From Nitratidesulfovibrio sp. (GTDB lineage Bacteria; Desulfobacterota; Desulfovibrionia; Desulfovibrionales; Desulfovibrionaceae), in contig NZ_JBDXXH010000006.1 of assembly GCF_040373385.1 (NCBI RefSeq), positions 124,001 to 188,000 of the forward strand: a stretch of DNA of 64,000 bases. The letters run 5' to 3'. Shown piece after piece: positions 20,833-29,718 of this stretch. Each line of letters begins with the position of its first letter. Within the stretch, counting starts at the first letter, position 1. Both the position numbers and the translations under genes were made by a program. A model generated the notes under the pieces. It did no database searches and was not told the origin of the DNA. It was given only the letters and a program-made list of their open reading frames with translations.

Positions 20833-22464
20833 TCCGGCCCTTCCCGCGTGCCCCAAGCCCCACGCATTCCCCGCATCTCACTGTGGGCGGCGACACTGTT
20901 CGTTGCCGCCCTGCTCTGCGCCGGGCTGCTGCTGGAGCACACCTCCGCCGTCCGGCAGTACCGCTTCGTGTCGCTGGACATGGCCACCAAGAAGGACGCG
21001 CTGGGCTCTCCCCGCAAGCGGCACCTGCTGGCCGAAATGGGCCTGCCCGACGTGCACGCCGTGGCCCCGGAAAACACGCACCACACCTCTGAGCTGGTGG
21101 AACAGGCCCGCCGCGATGCGGACCCCGCCCTGGTGGCCAGCGGCTGGCCGGTACTCGCCATCCGCACCGACCACGCCAGCCTGTACGACCCGGAATCCGG
21201 CATCGTCGCCAACCCCGGGCAACGGGGCAGGGAATGGGAGCGCCCGGCCGCCGTGGTCTACTATCGAGACGGGCAGGAACGCCTGGCCACCGGTGCGGGG
21301 TTGCGCCTTCACGGCGGCGGCTCGCGGGCCCAGGGCATCTCCTACCGCCTGTACTTCCGCAAGTCCTATGGAGAGGTGGAACTTCCGGCCGACCTGTTCT
21401 TTCCCGATGCCCACGGTTTCGTCCGCCGACTGGTGCTGCGCAAGGAAAAGACCACCGTTCCCGGCTTCGTCAACATGCTGGGGTTGGACGTCATGGGCCT
21501 TCTGGGCGCGCAGACGCCCGACTACTCTCCGGTGGTCTACACCCTGAACGGCAAGGACATGGGGCTGTCGCTGCTTTCGGAGCACATCTCCGTCAACCCC
21601 TGGAAGCAAAAGCTCGGGCACGACAACTTCCTGCTCTTTTCCTTCAACAACAATCGGGGTAGCAACAACAACGGTCGCCAGGAATTTGCCGCCATGCGCA
21701 CCCTGTCGCTGTGGGCACGGTACGTCCCCGCGCCGCTCACCATGCGCCAGGCCGAACGCCGCATGGACCTGCGCAGCATGTGTGCCATCATTTTCGGCGC
21801 CGTATACCTGTCGGTGAACGACTGGAACCAGGGGGCCTGCCTGCTCGACAGGTCGCAGCCCCAACCGCGCTGGACGCACATCGTGTTCGACCTCGACCAG
21901 GCATTCCAGAACATCACCCCCGGCCAGCCGCTGGAACAGCGTCCCGGATGGAAGTTCGCCTTCGACGAGGACAGGGCCGTGCGCATGGGGCTGTTCCTGC
22001 GGTTGTGGAAGGAATCTCCGGAATTCAAGGACTATTTCCTGAACTACGTCACCCACGCGCTGAACCACACCCTGAACGACGCGTCGCGCGAGCGGCTGTT
22101 TGCCCGATACGAAGACATGGACCGTCTGGCTGGCGACACCCTGTTCGACCTTGCCCTGGCCCGCCGCATGCTGGCCAACCGGGCAGAGGAAGTGCTGGAG
22201 GAAACCGTGCGCGACCTGAATGCACCCCGCTGGTTCACGGTACGCGTCGATGCGCCGGGCGCGGTGCGCATCGACGGTGAGCCCGGCTACACCAACTATA
22301 CCGGTCGTTATTTCGAGGGGCAGCGGATCACCGTGACCCCGCCCGACGAAGGCTGCGCCCGGCTGCTGCACTGGGAGGTGGACGGCGCCCGCCATGAAGG
22401 GCGCACGCTGGACCTGCCCGTGCACTCCGCCATGCACATCCGCGCCGTATGCGCAACGAACTGA
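20773..22464 (+). CDS. CotH-family kinase-like protein, copy 1
   Basis: A 563-residue membrane-anchored protein with a CotH kinase domain. A short cytoplasmic Pro/Ser-rich tail is followed by one membrane helix (about 37-56) and a periplasmic domain. CotH features are GLRLHGGGSR (about 177-185), VVYTLNGKDMGLSLLSEHI, the Asp350 region (SVNDWNQGACLLD) and the likely Mg-binding DLDQAFQ (Asp373 and Asp375). In Bacillus, CotH phosphorylates spore-coat proteins. This organism group makes no spores, so the substrate should be an envelope protein or glycan. The ATG at 20773 lies inside the DUF4956 gene. It appears similar along most of its length to the copy at 23207, but is clearly not identical. 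Confidence 0.82.
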   Translation: MSISTTRPSSPPQGDGAAPPSGPSRVPQAPRIPRISLWAATLFVAALLCAGLLLEHTSAVRQYRFVSLDMATKKDALGSPRKRHLLAEMGLPDVHAVAPENTHHTSELVEQARRDADPALVASGWPVLAIRTDHASLYDPESGIVANPGQRGREWERPAAVVYYRDGQERLATGAGLRLHGGGSRAQGISYRLYFRKSYGEVELPADLFFPDAHGFVRRLVLRKEKTTVPGFVNMLGLDVMGLLGAQTPDYSPVVYTLNGKDMGLSLLSEHISVNPWKQKLGHDNFLLFSFNNNRGSNNNGRQEFAAMRTLSLWARYVPAPLTMRQAERRMDLRSMCAIIFGAVYLSVNDWNQGACLLDRSQPQPRWTHIVFDLDQAFQNITPGQPLEQRPGWKFAFDEDRAVRMGLFLRLWKESPEFKDYFLNYVTHALNHTLNDASRERLFARYEDMDRLAGDTLFDLALARRMLANRAEEVLEETVRDLNAPRWFTVRVDAPGAVRIDGEPGYTNYTGRYFEGQRITVTPPDEGCARLLHWEVDGARHEGRTLDLPVHSAMHIRAVCATN

Positions 22465-22505
22465 CCTGCCCCTGCGGGCAACGGACCCCTATCCCACGAG
22501 GCTTT

Positions 22506-23266
22506 CATCCCCATGGTTGAATCACTCTTCGACGTTCTCGGCAGCTCCTACCAGGCGCTGGTTTCCGTCACCGGCTTCGGCTCCAAGCAGGCGGCGGACA
22601 TCGGCGCGGGCACCTTCCTGCTGGCCCTGATCATCTCCCTGCTCACCTCGCAGTACACCGCGCTGCTGTATTCGCGGTTCTACGAAAGCCGGGGCACGGG
22701 CAGCCTGGTGCACCGCAGCTTCCTGCTGCTGGGGCCGTCCATCACCGCCATCTTCATCTGCGTGCAGTTCTCGCTGCCGCTGTCGCTGGGCCTGCTGGGC
22801 GCCCTGTCCATCATCCGCTTCCGTACCCCCATCAAGGAACCGGAAGAGGTGGGCTTCATCATGGTCAACATCGCCACGGCCATCTGCTGCGCCACCCTGA
22901 ACATCGTCATCCTGGCGCTGTTCCTGGGCGTGATCACCGCCGGGCTGGTGGTGGTGCACAGCTTCCGGCGCGGCCGGGTGGCCCGGCGCAGCGGCACGGC
23001 GGTCATCGCCTATCCGGCCACGGAGCGCGAGGCCGACGCGGCCCTGCTGCCCGCCCTGCGCGACAGCCTGCCGGAACTGACCGTGGCCAGCATTTCGGGC
23101 GACGGCGAACGGCGCACCATCATCGCCACCTTCGCCCGGTCCGACGAAACCCTGGTGCAGCGCCTGACCACGCTGGCCAGCGGGCTTGCCCCCAGCGCCG
23201 AAATCAATGTCTATTTCGACCACGCGGCCCAGTAGCCCGCCGCAGGGGGACGGCGCTGCGCCGCCA
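22506..23266 (+). repeat. 761-bp direct repeat, copy 2
   Basis: Second copy of the repeat at 20072-20832, offset by 2434 bp. Near identity over 761 bp contrasts with clear divergence of the CotH bodies that follow, which points to recent gene conversion or duplication. Confidence 0.9.
22513..23235 (+). CDS. DUF4956 membrane protein, copy 2
   Basis: A 240-residue protein identical to the copy at 20079, with the same four-helix core and soluble C-terminus. It starts 48 bp after the first CotH gene, with GAGG upstream, and overlaps the second CotH gene by 29 bp exactly as copy 1 does. Two identical copies, each tied to its own CotH, suggest a dedicated subunit for each kinase or selection for dosage. 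Function is unknown. Confidence 0.85.
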   Translation: MVESLFDVLGSSYQALVSVTGFGSKQAADIGAGTFLLALIISLLTSQYTALLYSRFYESRGTGSLVHRSFLLLGPSITAIFICVQFSLPLSLGLLGALSIIRFRTPIKEPEEVGFIMVNIATAICCATLNIVILALFLGVITAGLVVVHSFRRGRVARRSGTAVIAYPATEREADAALLPALRDSLPELTVASISGDGERRTIIATFARSDETLVQRLTTLASGLAPSAEINVYFDHAAQ

Positions 23267-24985
23267 GCACCAGCCACCCGCGTCGGCCCGTCTGGCCCGT
23301 CTGGCCCGTCTGGCGAGACTGGCGGGACTGGCGGGACTGGCCTGTCTGGCGTGACTGGCCCGAACGGCACGCATCCTCCGCACGGCGACCGCACGCCCCA
23401 CACCTCCCGCATCCCGTTATGGGCTGCGGCGCTGTTCGTTGCCGCCCTGCTCTGTGCAGGGCTGCTGCTGGAGCGCACCTCCGCCGTCCGGCAGTACCGC
23501 TTCGTGTCGCTGGACATGGCCACCCGGAAGGATTCACTGGGCTCGCCCCGCAAGCGCCAGTTGCTGACCGAAATGGGACTGCCCGACGTGCATGCCGTGG
23601 CCCCGGAAAACACGGCCCACACCGCCGCGCTGCTGGAGCAGGCCCGCCGCGATGCGGACCCCGCCATGGTGGCCAGCGGCTGGCCGGTGTTCGCCGTGCG
23701 CACCGACGAGGCCAGCCTGAGCGACCCGGAAACCGGCATCAACGTCAACCACAAGGAACGCGGTCGCGAATGGGAACGCCCTGCGGCCCTGGTCTACTAC
23801 CGCGACGGCCAGGAACGCCTAGCCACCGGCGTGGGGCTGCGCCTGCACGGTGGCGGCTCGCGCGATCTCGGCATCAGTTACCGCGTGTATTTTCGCAATG
23901 CGTACGGCGCCCCGGCCCAACCGGCAGACCTGTTCTTTCCGGACACCGAAGGCACGCTGAAACGCTTGGTGCTGCGCAAGGAAAAGACCACCAGCCCCGG
24001 CTTCATCAACATGCTGGGGCTGGACATCATGGGCATGCTGGGGGCGGAAACACCCCGGTTCGTGCCTGCCGTGTTCTCCGTGAATGGCAAGGACATGGGA
24101 CTTTCGCTGATCAGCGAGCACATTGCCGACGCCCACTGGAAACGCAGGCTGGGGCACGGCAACTTCCTGCTCTACTCCATCCGTAAGGGCAACGACCGGG
24201 CGGAATTCGCGGCCCTGCGCGAACTGTACCTGTGGCTCCGCCTGCTGCCCGCTCCGCTGACCATGCAGCAGGCCGAGCGCCGCATGGATCTGCGCAGCAT
24301 GTGCGCCATCATCTTCGGCGCCGTATATCTGGGCGAGACCGACTGGGACCAGGGCGCCTTCCTGCTGGACAAGAACCAGCCGAACCCGCGCTGGATCAAC
24401 ATCGCCTGGGACCTGGACGAGGCCTTCCAGCATCTGGTGCCCGGCGGCCCGCTGGACCGGCGCCCCGGCTGGAAGTACGCCATGGACGAAAAGAAGGCCG
24501 TGCGCATGCGCCTGTTCCTGCGCCTGTGGCAGGAATCGCCGGAATTTCGCGACTTCTTCCTGCGCTACGTCACCCATGCGCTGAACCACACCCTGAATGA
24601 CGCAGCCCGCGAACGGCTGTTTGACCGATACGAGGCACTGGACCGCCAGGCCGGGAACACCATGTTCGACGTGGACATGGCTCGCAGCCTGCTGGCCAAC
24701 CGGGCCGACGAGGTGCTGGAGGAAACCGTGCGCGACCTGAGGGCACCCCGCTGGCACAAGGTGCAGGTAAGCGCGCCCGGCCCGGTGTGCATCGACGGCG
24801 AGCCCGGCTACACCGAGTATGCCGGACGCTACTTCGAGGGGCAGCGGATCACCGTGGCCCCGCCCGACACCGGCTGCGCCAGCCTGCTGCACTGGGAGGT
24901 GGACGGCACCCCCCGCGGGGCGGGACAACTGGACATCGACGTGCGCGCGCCCCTGCGCATCCGCGCCGTCTGCACAAACGGCTGA
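23207..24985 (+). CDS. CotH-family kinase-like protein, copy 2, with collagen-like tract
   Basis: A 592-residue paralogue of the CotH protein at 20773. The first 20 residues are identical to copy 1. A collagen-like Gly-X-Y stretch then occupies about residues 27-54, followed by one membrane helix at about 71-90 and the CotH domain. Kinase-type motifs are conserved: GLRLHGGGSR, NGKDMGLSLISEHI, GETDWDQGAFLLDK and WDLDEAFQ. The domain differs from copy 1 at many positions, so the pair may have distinct substrates. The Gly-X-Y tract lies on the predicted cytoplasmic side if the single helix is a signal anchor, which is unusual for collagen-like sequence. Confidence 0.82.
   Translation: MSISTTRPSSPPQGDGAAPPAPATRVGPSGPSGPSGETGGTGGTGLSGVTGPNGTHPPHGDRTPHTSRIPLWAAALFVAALLCAGLLLERTSAVRQYRFVSLDMATRKDSLGSPRKRQLLTEMGLPDVHAVAPENTAHTAALLEQARRDADPAMVASGWPVFAVRTDEASLSDPETGINVNHKERGREWERPAALVYYRDGQERLATGVGLRLHGGGSRDLGISYRVYFRNAYGAPAQPADLFFPDTEGTLKRLVLRKEKTTSPGFINMLGLDIMGMLGAETPRFVPAVFSVNGKDMGLSLISEHIADAHWKRRLGHGNFLLYSIRKGNDRAEFAALRELYLWLRLLPAPLTMQQAERRMDLRSMCAIIFGAVYLGETDWDQGAFLLDKNQPNPRWINIAWDLDEAFQHLVPGGPLDRRPGWKYAMDEKKAVRMRLFLRLWQESPEFRDFFLRYVTHALNHTLNDAARERLFDRYEALDRQAGNTMFDVDMARSLLANRADEVLEETVRDLRAPRWHKVQVSAPGPVCIDGEPGYTEYAGRYFEGQRITVAPPDTGCASLLHWEVDGTPRGAGQLDIDVRAPLRIRAVCTNG
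23285..23368 (+). repeat. 9-bp repeats encoding collagen-like Gly-X-Y triplets
   Basis: In-frame 9-bp units based on GGCCCGTCT and GGCGGGACT encode about nine GPS, GET, GGT, GLS and GVT triplets in the CotH copy 2 N-terminus. Copy 1 has no such tract at the same point. Confidence 0.85.
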
Positions 24986-25017
24986 TCCGCCCATCCCCGG
25001 GCGGGAACGGGCGGATC
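24984..25017 (+). terminator. Possible terminator of the glycan/CotH cluster
   Basis: A 9-bp perfect stem (GATCCGCCC with GGGCGGATC) starts at the CotH copy 2 stop codon. The following TGTTACC has few T residues, so this is a weak intrinsic terminator or processing hairpin between convergent genes. Confidence 0.45.
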
Positions 25018-25119
25018 TGTTACCGACGGATATCGAAAAACCATACGGCGGGCCGGACCAGCCAGCCGGATTTGCCAGCCGGAGTGGCGGGTGCGGGACA
25101 ACGCATCCCCCGTGCCGCG

Positions 25120-26220
25120 TCAGCCCCTGGCACCGGCCCCCAGCACCGCATACATCTCGTCCACCCCTTCCAGCAGTACGTCGCAGGCGGCGTCCAGATC
25201 GTGCGCCGAAATGGACCGCGCGGCCAACGCGTCCGCATCCAGCGGTTGCACGCAGTCGTCGCCGGTACCGCCGATGTCGAAGGCCTTCACCGCCTCGTCG
25301 GCCAGGTGCACCAGCAGAGCCTCGTCGCTGGCCGGGGCTTCGGACGGGGCATGGTGGGCCTGCACCGCGTCCACCAGCACGGGCGGCAGATTCCAGCGCC
25401 GCAGCAGCGCCGCGCCCATTTCGCCATGGGTCATGCCCAGTTCCGCCCGCTCTGCCTCGGTCAGCGTTTCCCCCAGATCGCGGCAGCGGTCCAGCACCCG
25501 CTCCGCCCCGGCGGGCCACACGGCGCAAATGGCCAGCCAGCCGATATCATGCAGCAGCCCGGCCACGAAATACCGTTCCGGATCGTCGCGGCCAAGGCGG
25601 GTGGCCAAGGCCCGCGCCATGAGCGCCGTGGCCACCGAATGCAGCCAGAAATCGTGCAGGTTGACCACGTGGGGTGGCCGCTCGCGAAACAGCCCCAGCA
25701 CGAAGGTGCCGAGAGCCAGCGAGGTCACCCGGCGGGTGCCCGCCGCCGCCACCGCGCGGCTCACCGTTTCCACCGGCGCCCGAAAGCCGAACAGCGGCCC
25801 GTTGACCAGCCGCAACAGCGACGCGGCCAGGCGGGGGTCCTTGGAAATGATGGCCGCCAGTTCCTCGTACGAGGGTTCCTCGCGCTCCATGGCATGCTGC
25901 AATTCCAGAAACACCTGAGGCAGGGCGGGCAGCCGGGCGCGCTCGGCCAGCCCGTCCAGATCGCCGGGGACCACCCCGCTGTTGGCCTCGTGGATCACTT
26001 CGGGCGGCAGGGGCATGCGCGGGGCGGGCAACTCGCACGAGACACCGGCACGCAAGGACTGGGCAAGCGCCTCCACCGCCCTGCGCCGCAGCAACGCAAG
26101 CAACGGGTGCGCCGCACCGGAAAGCCGGAATCGCCGCGCCACCGCCTCCTCGGCAATATCCTGCACGTCGCGACCGCAGCCGCCCTGCATTCCCAGCCCC
26201 ATCGCCTGCGACACAACCAC
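25120..26220 (-). CDS. HDOD/HD-domain signalling protein
   Basis: A 366-residue cytoplasmic protein. The N-terminal 85 residues have no recognised domain. The HDOD region follows (LPALPQVFLELQHAM, then IISKDPRLAASLLRLVNGPLFG). Its second half holds an HD-like pair in FVAGLLHDIGWLA and later THGEMGAALLRRW and VQAHHAP. HDOD proteins usually act in signalling networks for motility, the cell cycle or cyclic-di-GMP; the partner is unknown. The start is GTG at 26220 or possibly ATG at 26202; neither has a strong ribosome site. It stands alone, convergent with the CotH cluster. Confidence 0.8.
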   Translation of the reverse strand: MVVSQAMGLGMQGGCGRDVQDIAEEAVARRFRLSGAAHPLLALLRRRAVEALAQSLRAGVSCELPAPRMPLPPEVIHEANSGVVPGDLDGLAERARLPALPQVFLELQHAMEREEPSYEELAAIISKDPRLAASLLRLVNGPLFGFRAPVETVSRAVAAAGTRRVTSLALGTFVLGLFRERPPHVVNLHDFWLHSVATALMARALATRLGRDDPERYFVAGLLHDIGWLAICAVWPAGAERVLDRCRDLGETLTEAERAELGMTHGEMGAALLRRWNLPPVLVDAVQAHHAPSEAPASDEALLVHLADEAVKAFDIGGTGDDCVQPLDADALAARSISAHDLDAACDVLLEGVDEMYAVLGAGARG

Positions 26221-26509
26221 CCCCGAAGAATATCGGACACGGGATCATTCACTGACACCTTTCCCATACGCCAATTGCCATCGGACGCAAATACCCGCGC
26301 CCGGCGGCCCCGGCAAAGGCCCTGCACGGGGCATCGCCTGTCACCCGATGCACGCCGGTTGACGGATTCGCGGCGGATTGCGAAGGACTGGACAGGATAT
26401 GGTCAGGGGCTGGTACTCCGCTCGGCACACCGATTGGCACACGGATTGGCTCACGCTCTCCAGGCAGCAGCCGCAAGCCTCGGCTGTTCCTCGTCCCCCC
26501 GAAAATGCC

Positions 26510-26540
26510 AAAACCCCGGTGAGGGGAACACCGGGGTTTT
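26510..26540. terminator. Orphan terminator-like hairpin, possible end of a small RNA
   Basis: An 11-bp perfect stem (AAAACCCCGGT with ACCGGGGTTTT) forms a terminator with TTTT on either strand. It is not downstream of any annotated gene, because the flanking genes point away from it. It could end a small RNA or an attenuated leader. Confidence 0.6.
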
Positions 26541-26721
26541 GTCGAAATGAAGCGACTGAATCATAAGTCCGGGCGCGAGGGAACGCGCGGACTCGGCACC
26601 GAAAAGAACGGCAGCACCGTCTTTCATGGCGTCACAAAGCACAACTCGTGCCAGACGTGTGACAATCGCTCGCCCCATGGCGGACAAGGGTTTGTCGCGC
26701 AGAGCCGCCAGCAGTCCGCTG

Positions 26722-26763
26722 ACGAAATTTCGTTGTTGACGAAATTTCGTAACGATATATCGT
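26722..26763. promoter_or_regulatory. Three 12-bp palindromes over a candidate promoter
   Basis: Two copies of ACGAAATTTCGT (26722-26733 and 26739-26750) and one ACGATATATCGT (26752-26763) are perfect palindromes, with centres 17 and 13 bp apart. A TTGACG (26736-26741) and a TATCGT (26758-26763), 16 bp apart, could be -35 and -10 elements towards the activator gene at 26843. This layout suits a repressor or autoregulator; the binding protein is unknown. Confidence 0.7.
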
Positions 26764-26842
26764 AGACAACATCTGTACGCCGCGATGCCCCACGCCGCCC
26801 GCCGCCAAATCCGACGCCCGCCCCGCAAGCCACGAGGTCCCC

Positions 26843-28615
26843 ATGCCCCACCTGTCTGCGGACACCCCGCCCACCCAGCCGTTGCCCGACGCCATTGAGC
26901 CCACCCTGGCCCATTCGGTGCTCCAGCAGTTCGACATCAGCCCGTTTCTGGACATGATGCTCAACGTCGCCCAGGAGCGCACCGTGGAGGGCCTGCTGGA
27001 ACTGACCCACCGCGTCAACCGGGGCACGCACGTCATGTGCGGGTGCATCTGGTTCATGGATACGCCGCCCCCTGCCGCCGGCGCCGCATCCGCCCCCACT
27101 TCCGGCCCCGGCGAGGGAGAGCACATCCTGCGCCTGATGACCGTGGCCGGGCATACCGCGACCCCGGTGCGCGACTGGCGCCATGCCGAGGGCACGTACG
27201 CCATGGTGCCGCTGTCCGAACCGCTGGTGGGGCAGGTGGCCTCGCGCGGCGAGCCCACGTGGGCGGCATCGCCGGATGACTGGCCCCGCCCGGCCTGGGC
27301 CGTGGCCGAATCCATCCACGCCTACGCCGCCTACCCGTTGCAGTTCAAGGGCAACATGATCGGGGTCATGGCCGTGTTCTACGACCGGCCCATGCGCGGG
27401 GTGCTGGCCGACCTGATGCTGCTGCACCGCAAGATGCACAAGATATTTGCCGATTCGCTGTCCGCCGCCGTGGTCAACGCCCGCTCCTTCGAGGAAATCC
27501 AGCACCTGCGCCGGGCGCTGGAACTGGAAAACGAACACCTGCGCGGCGAGGTGCGCCGTGCCCGTGCGCCGCACTCCATCGTGGGTGACAGCCCGCCCCT
27601 GCGCCGGGCGCTGGACCAGGTGGACATGGTGGCCCCCACCGACGCCACCGTGCTGCTGCTGGGAGAATCGGGCACCGGCAAGGAACTGGTGGCCCAGGCC
27701 ATTCACGACCGCAGCCAGCGCGCCGCCGCCCCGCTGGTACGGGTGAACTGCTCGGCCATCCCGCGCGAACTGTTCGAAAGCGAATTCTTCGGCCATGTGA
27801 AAGGCGCGTTCACCGGCGCCCTGCGCGACCGCCTGGGCCGCTTTCAACTGGCCGACGGCGGCACCCTGTTCCTTGACGAGGTGGGAGAAATCCCCCTGGA
27901 ATTGCAGGGCAAGCTGCTGCGCGTACTGCAAGAGGGGGTGTTCGAACGGGTGGGGGAGGAGCGCAGCCGCAGCGTGGATGTGCGCATCATCGCCGCCACC
28001 AACCGCGACCTGCGGGCCGACGTGGAGCGCGGGCGCTTCCGCCAGGACCTGTTCTTCCGGCTCAGCGTGTTCCCCGTGGCCCTGCCGCCCCTGCGTGCCC
28101 GACGCGATGACATCCCCCTGCTGGCCCGGCACTTCGTGCGTGCCTCGTGCCGCCGCCTGAACCTGCCGGAGCCGCGCATCGCCCACCGCCAGATGGCCGA
28201 ACTGCAAGCCTACCCGTGGCCGGGCAACGTGCGCGAGTTGCAGAACGTCATCGAGCGCGGGGTGATCATGGCCGAGGGGGGACGGCTGGTACTGGACCTG
28301 CCTCCGGTCTGCCCGCCCCCTTCCGCAGCCCCCGGCGGGGTGAAGGCGACCGGACAGGAGGACGGCGCTTCCGGAATGCATTGGGGAACAAGGGACATCG
28401 GGGACGTTGCTGAGTCAGGGCAACCGGGCGCATCGGCCCCCACGGGCATCATCTCCGAAGCGCAATGGCGCGCATTGCAGCGCGCCAACATCGAACGCGC
28501 CCTGGCGGCAGGGGGCGGGCGCGTGCACGGCCCGGGCGGGGCGGCGGAACTGCTGGGCCTGCCGCCCACCACCCTGCAATCGCGCATGAAGACACTGGGG
28601 TTGCGCGGACGCTGA
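26843..28615 (+). CDS. GAF-domain sigma54-dependent transcriptional activator
   Basis: A 590-residue enhancer-binding protein. Residues about 20-215 form a GAF-like sensor ([21 protein letters not shown], then [21 protein letters not shown]). The AAA+ domain has GESGTGKE, an intact GAFTGA loop, LFLDEVGE and an arginine-finger region (FRQDLFFRL). The C-terminal Fis-like helix-turn-helix ([18 protein letters not shown]) follows a long Pro/Gly linker. The layout matches NorR/NifA-type activators, which sense small molecules directly. The ATG has GAGG upstream. It is followed by a flavin reductase-like gene, a likely target, but I found no clear -24/-12 promoter between them. Confidence 0.88.
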   Translation: MPHLSADTPPTQPLPDAIEPTLAHSVLQQFDISPFLDMMLNVAQERTVEGLLELTHRVNRGTHVMCGCIWFMDTPPPAAGAASAPTSGPGEGEHILRLMTVAGHTATPVRDWRHAEGTYAMVPLSEPLVGQVASRGEPTWAASPDDWPRPAWAVAESIHAYAAYPLQFKGNMIGVMAVFYDRPMRGVLADLMLLHRKMHKIFADSLSAAVVNARSFEEIQHLRRALELENEHLRGEVRRARAPHSIVGDSPPLRRALDQVDMVAPTDATVLLLGESGTGKELVAQAIHDRSQRAAAPLVRVNCSAIPRELFESEFFGHVKGAFTGALRDRLGRFQLADGGTLFLDEVGEIPLELQGKLLRVLQEGVFERVGEERSRSVDVRIIAATNRDLRADVERGRFRQDLFFRLSVFPVALPPLRARRDDIPLLARHFVRASCRRLNLPEPRIAHRQMAELQAYPWPGNVRELQNVIERGVIMAEGGRLVLDLPPVCPPPSAAPGGVKATGQEDGASGMHWGTRDIGDVAESGQPGASAPTGIISEAQWRALQRANIERALAAGGGRVHGPGGAAELLGLPPTTLQSRMKTLGLRGR

Positions 28616-28631
28616 GCCGGCGCGGGGCAAC

Positions 28632-28680
28632 GTCCCGCCCCGCGCGGCGGGACATGCCGGGACATGCCGGGACATGGCGG
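28632..28680. repeat. Hairpin and 10-bp tandem repeat after the activator
   Basis: An 8-bp stem (GTCCCGCC with GGCGGGAC, 28632-28653) overlaps three copies of GACATGCCGG (28651-28680, last copy with one change). There is no T-run, so intrinsic termination is doubtful. Confidence 0.6.
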
Positions 28681-28863
28681 GATGCAACGGGCCGGGACCG
28701 GGCGGGCCGGTCGAACTTCGCGGGGTCTGGCGGTGATATTTACGGGACTTTCCGCGTGCCTTGCTTGTCATGCCCCCCGCCATGGGCGAAACTGCGGACT
28801 GGCCGCCAACCGACGGAACGGCCAGCGCACCGCAGGCACCGCATGCCCCCCAGGGAGTGACAC

Positions 28864-29619
28864 ATGAGCGATGATTCCACGACCATGAAGGGCCGCAAGG
28901 CCCGCGTCCTGCGCACCGTGCGCGAGGACGACAACACCACCTCCGTGTACATCGACACGGGCGACGACGAGCGCTTCCGCAGCTTCCGCCCGGGGCAGTT
29001 CGCCACCCTGCGCGTGATGGCGGAGGACGGCTGGAGCGAGGCCCACCCCTTCACCATCGCCGCCGCGCCCGGTGATACCGTGCGCCTGACCATCCGGGGC
29101 AAGGGGCATTTCACGTCGGAACTGGTGCCGGGCCTGCGCGACGGCGACGAGGTGCATTGCGCCGGGCCTTACGGAGTGTTCTGCCGCGACATCGAACGGC
29201 AGGAACAGATCGTGCTCATCGCGGGCGGGGTGGGCATCACGCCGTTCCTCAGCGTGCTGCGCAGCTTCGACCAGGCGGAGGCGACCAACCGGGTGGTGCT
29301 GTTCTGGTCCAACAAGACCTATGGCGACGCCTTTGCCGCCGAGGAACTGGAAGCCATGACCCGGCGGCTGGACCTGACCGTGGTGCACGTGCTCACGCGA
29401 GAGACGAATCCGCACCACTACGCCGACCCGGAACTGCCCGCCGTGTTCTTCGAAAAGGGGCACCTCTCGCGCGAGATGCTGACCCGCCACGTGCATTCGG
29501 CCACGGCCTCGTTCTACCTGTGCGGTCCCGCCCCCATGCAGCAGCACGTGCTGGACGAGCTGCGCGCCTTCGGCGTGGACACCGGTGGCGTGGAAACGGA
29601 GCAGTTTGTCTTTTCGTAG
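28864..29619 (+). CDS. FAD/NAD(P)-binding ferredoxin reductase-like protein
   Basis: A 251-residue flavoprotein of the ferredoxin-NADP reductase superfamily. The FAD domain has FRPGQFATLRV and AHPFTIAAAPG, and the NAD(P) domain has IAGGVGITPFLSVL and FYLCGPAPMQQHVLDEL. No cysteine-rich [2Fe-2S] module is present, so an electron partner must be encoded elsewhere. The ATG follows GGGAGTG. Its position behind the GAF-sigma54 activator suggests an inducible redox or detoxification role, by analogy with NorR-controlled reductases; this is inference. It ends convergent with the NifX-like gene. Confidence 0.85.
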   Translation: MSDDSTTMKGRKARVLRTVREDDNTTSVYIDTGDDERFRSFRPGQFATLRVMAEDGWSEAHPFTIAAAPGDTVRLTIRGKGHFTSELVPGLRDGDEVHCAGPYGVFCRDIERQEQIVLIAGGVGITPFLSVLRSFDQAEATNRVVLFWSNKTYGDAFAAEELEAMTRRLDLTVVHVLTRETNPHHYADPELPAVFFEKGHLSREMLTRHVHSATASFYLCGPAPMQQHVLDELRAFGVDTGGVETEQFVFS

Positions 29620-29718
29620 ACGGTCGTCCGCACCAGGCCTTGCCGGGAACCTTCCGGGCAACCCAGCAGAATCGGGACGAGGCCGGACACCTGTCGGCAA
29701 AAATCCCTGAAAGCCGGG

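Larger units (their letters stand above)
26221..26842. other. Large divergent intergenic region with regulatory signals
   Basis: About 620 bp between the HDOD gene (minus) and the GAF-sigma54 activator (plus). It holds an isolated terminator at 26510-26540 and three palindromes at 26722-26763, annotated separately. No open frame here looks real: those present run through both the hairpin and the palindromes. Confidence 0.6.

Noticed and set aside
26451..26828. Minus-strand open frame of 125 codons in the divergent gap
   Set aside because: It crosses the palindromes and the orphan terminator and shows no ribosome site or family motif.
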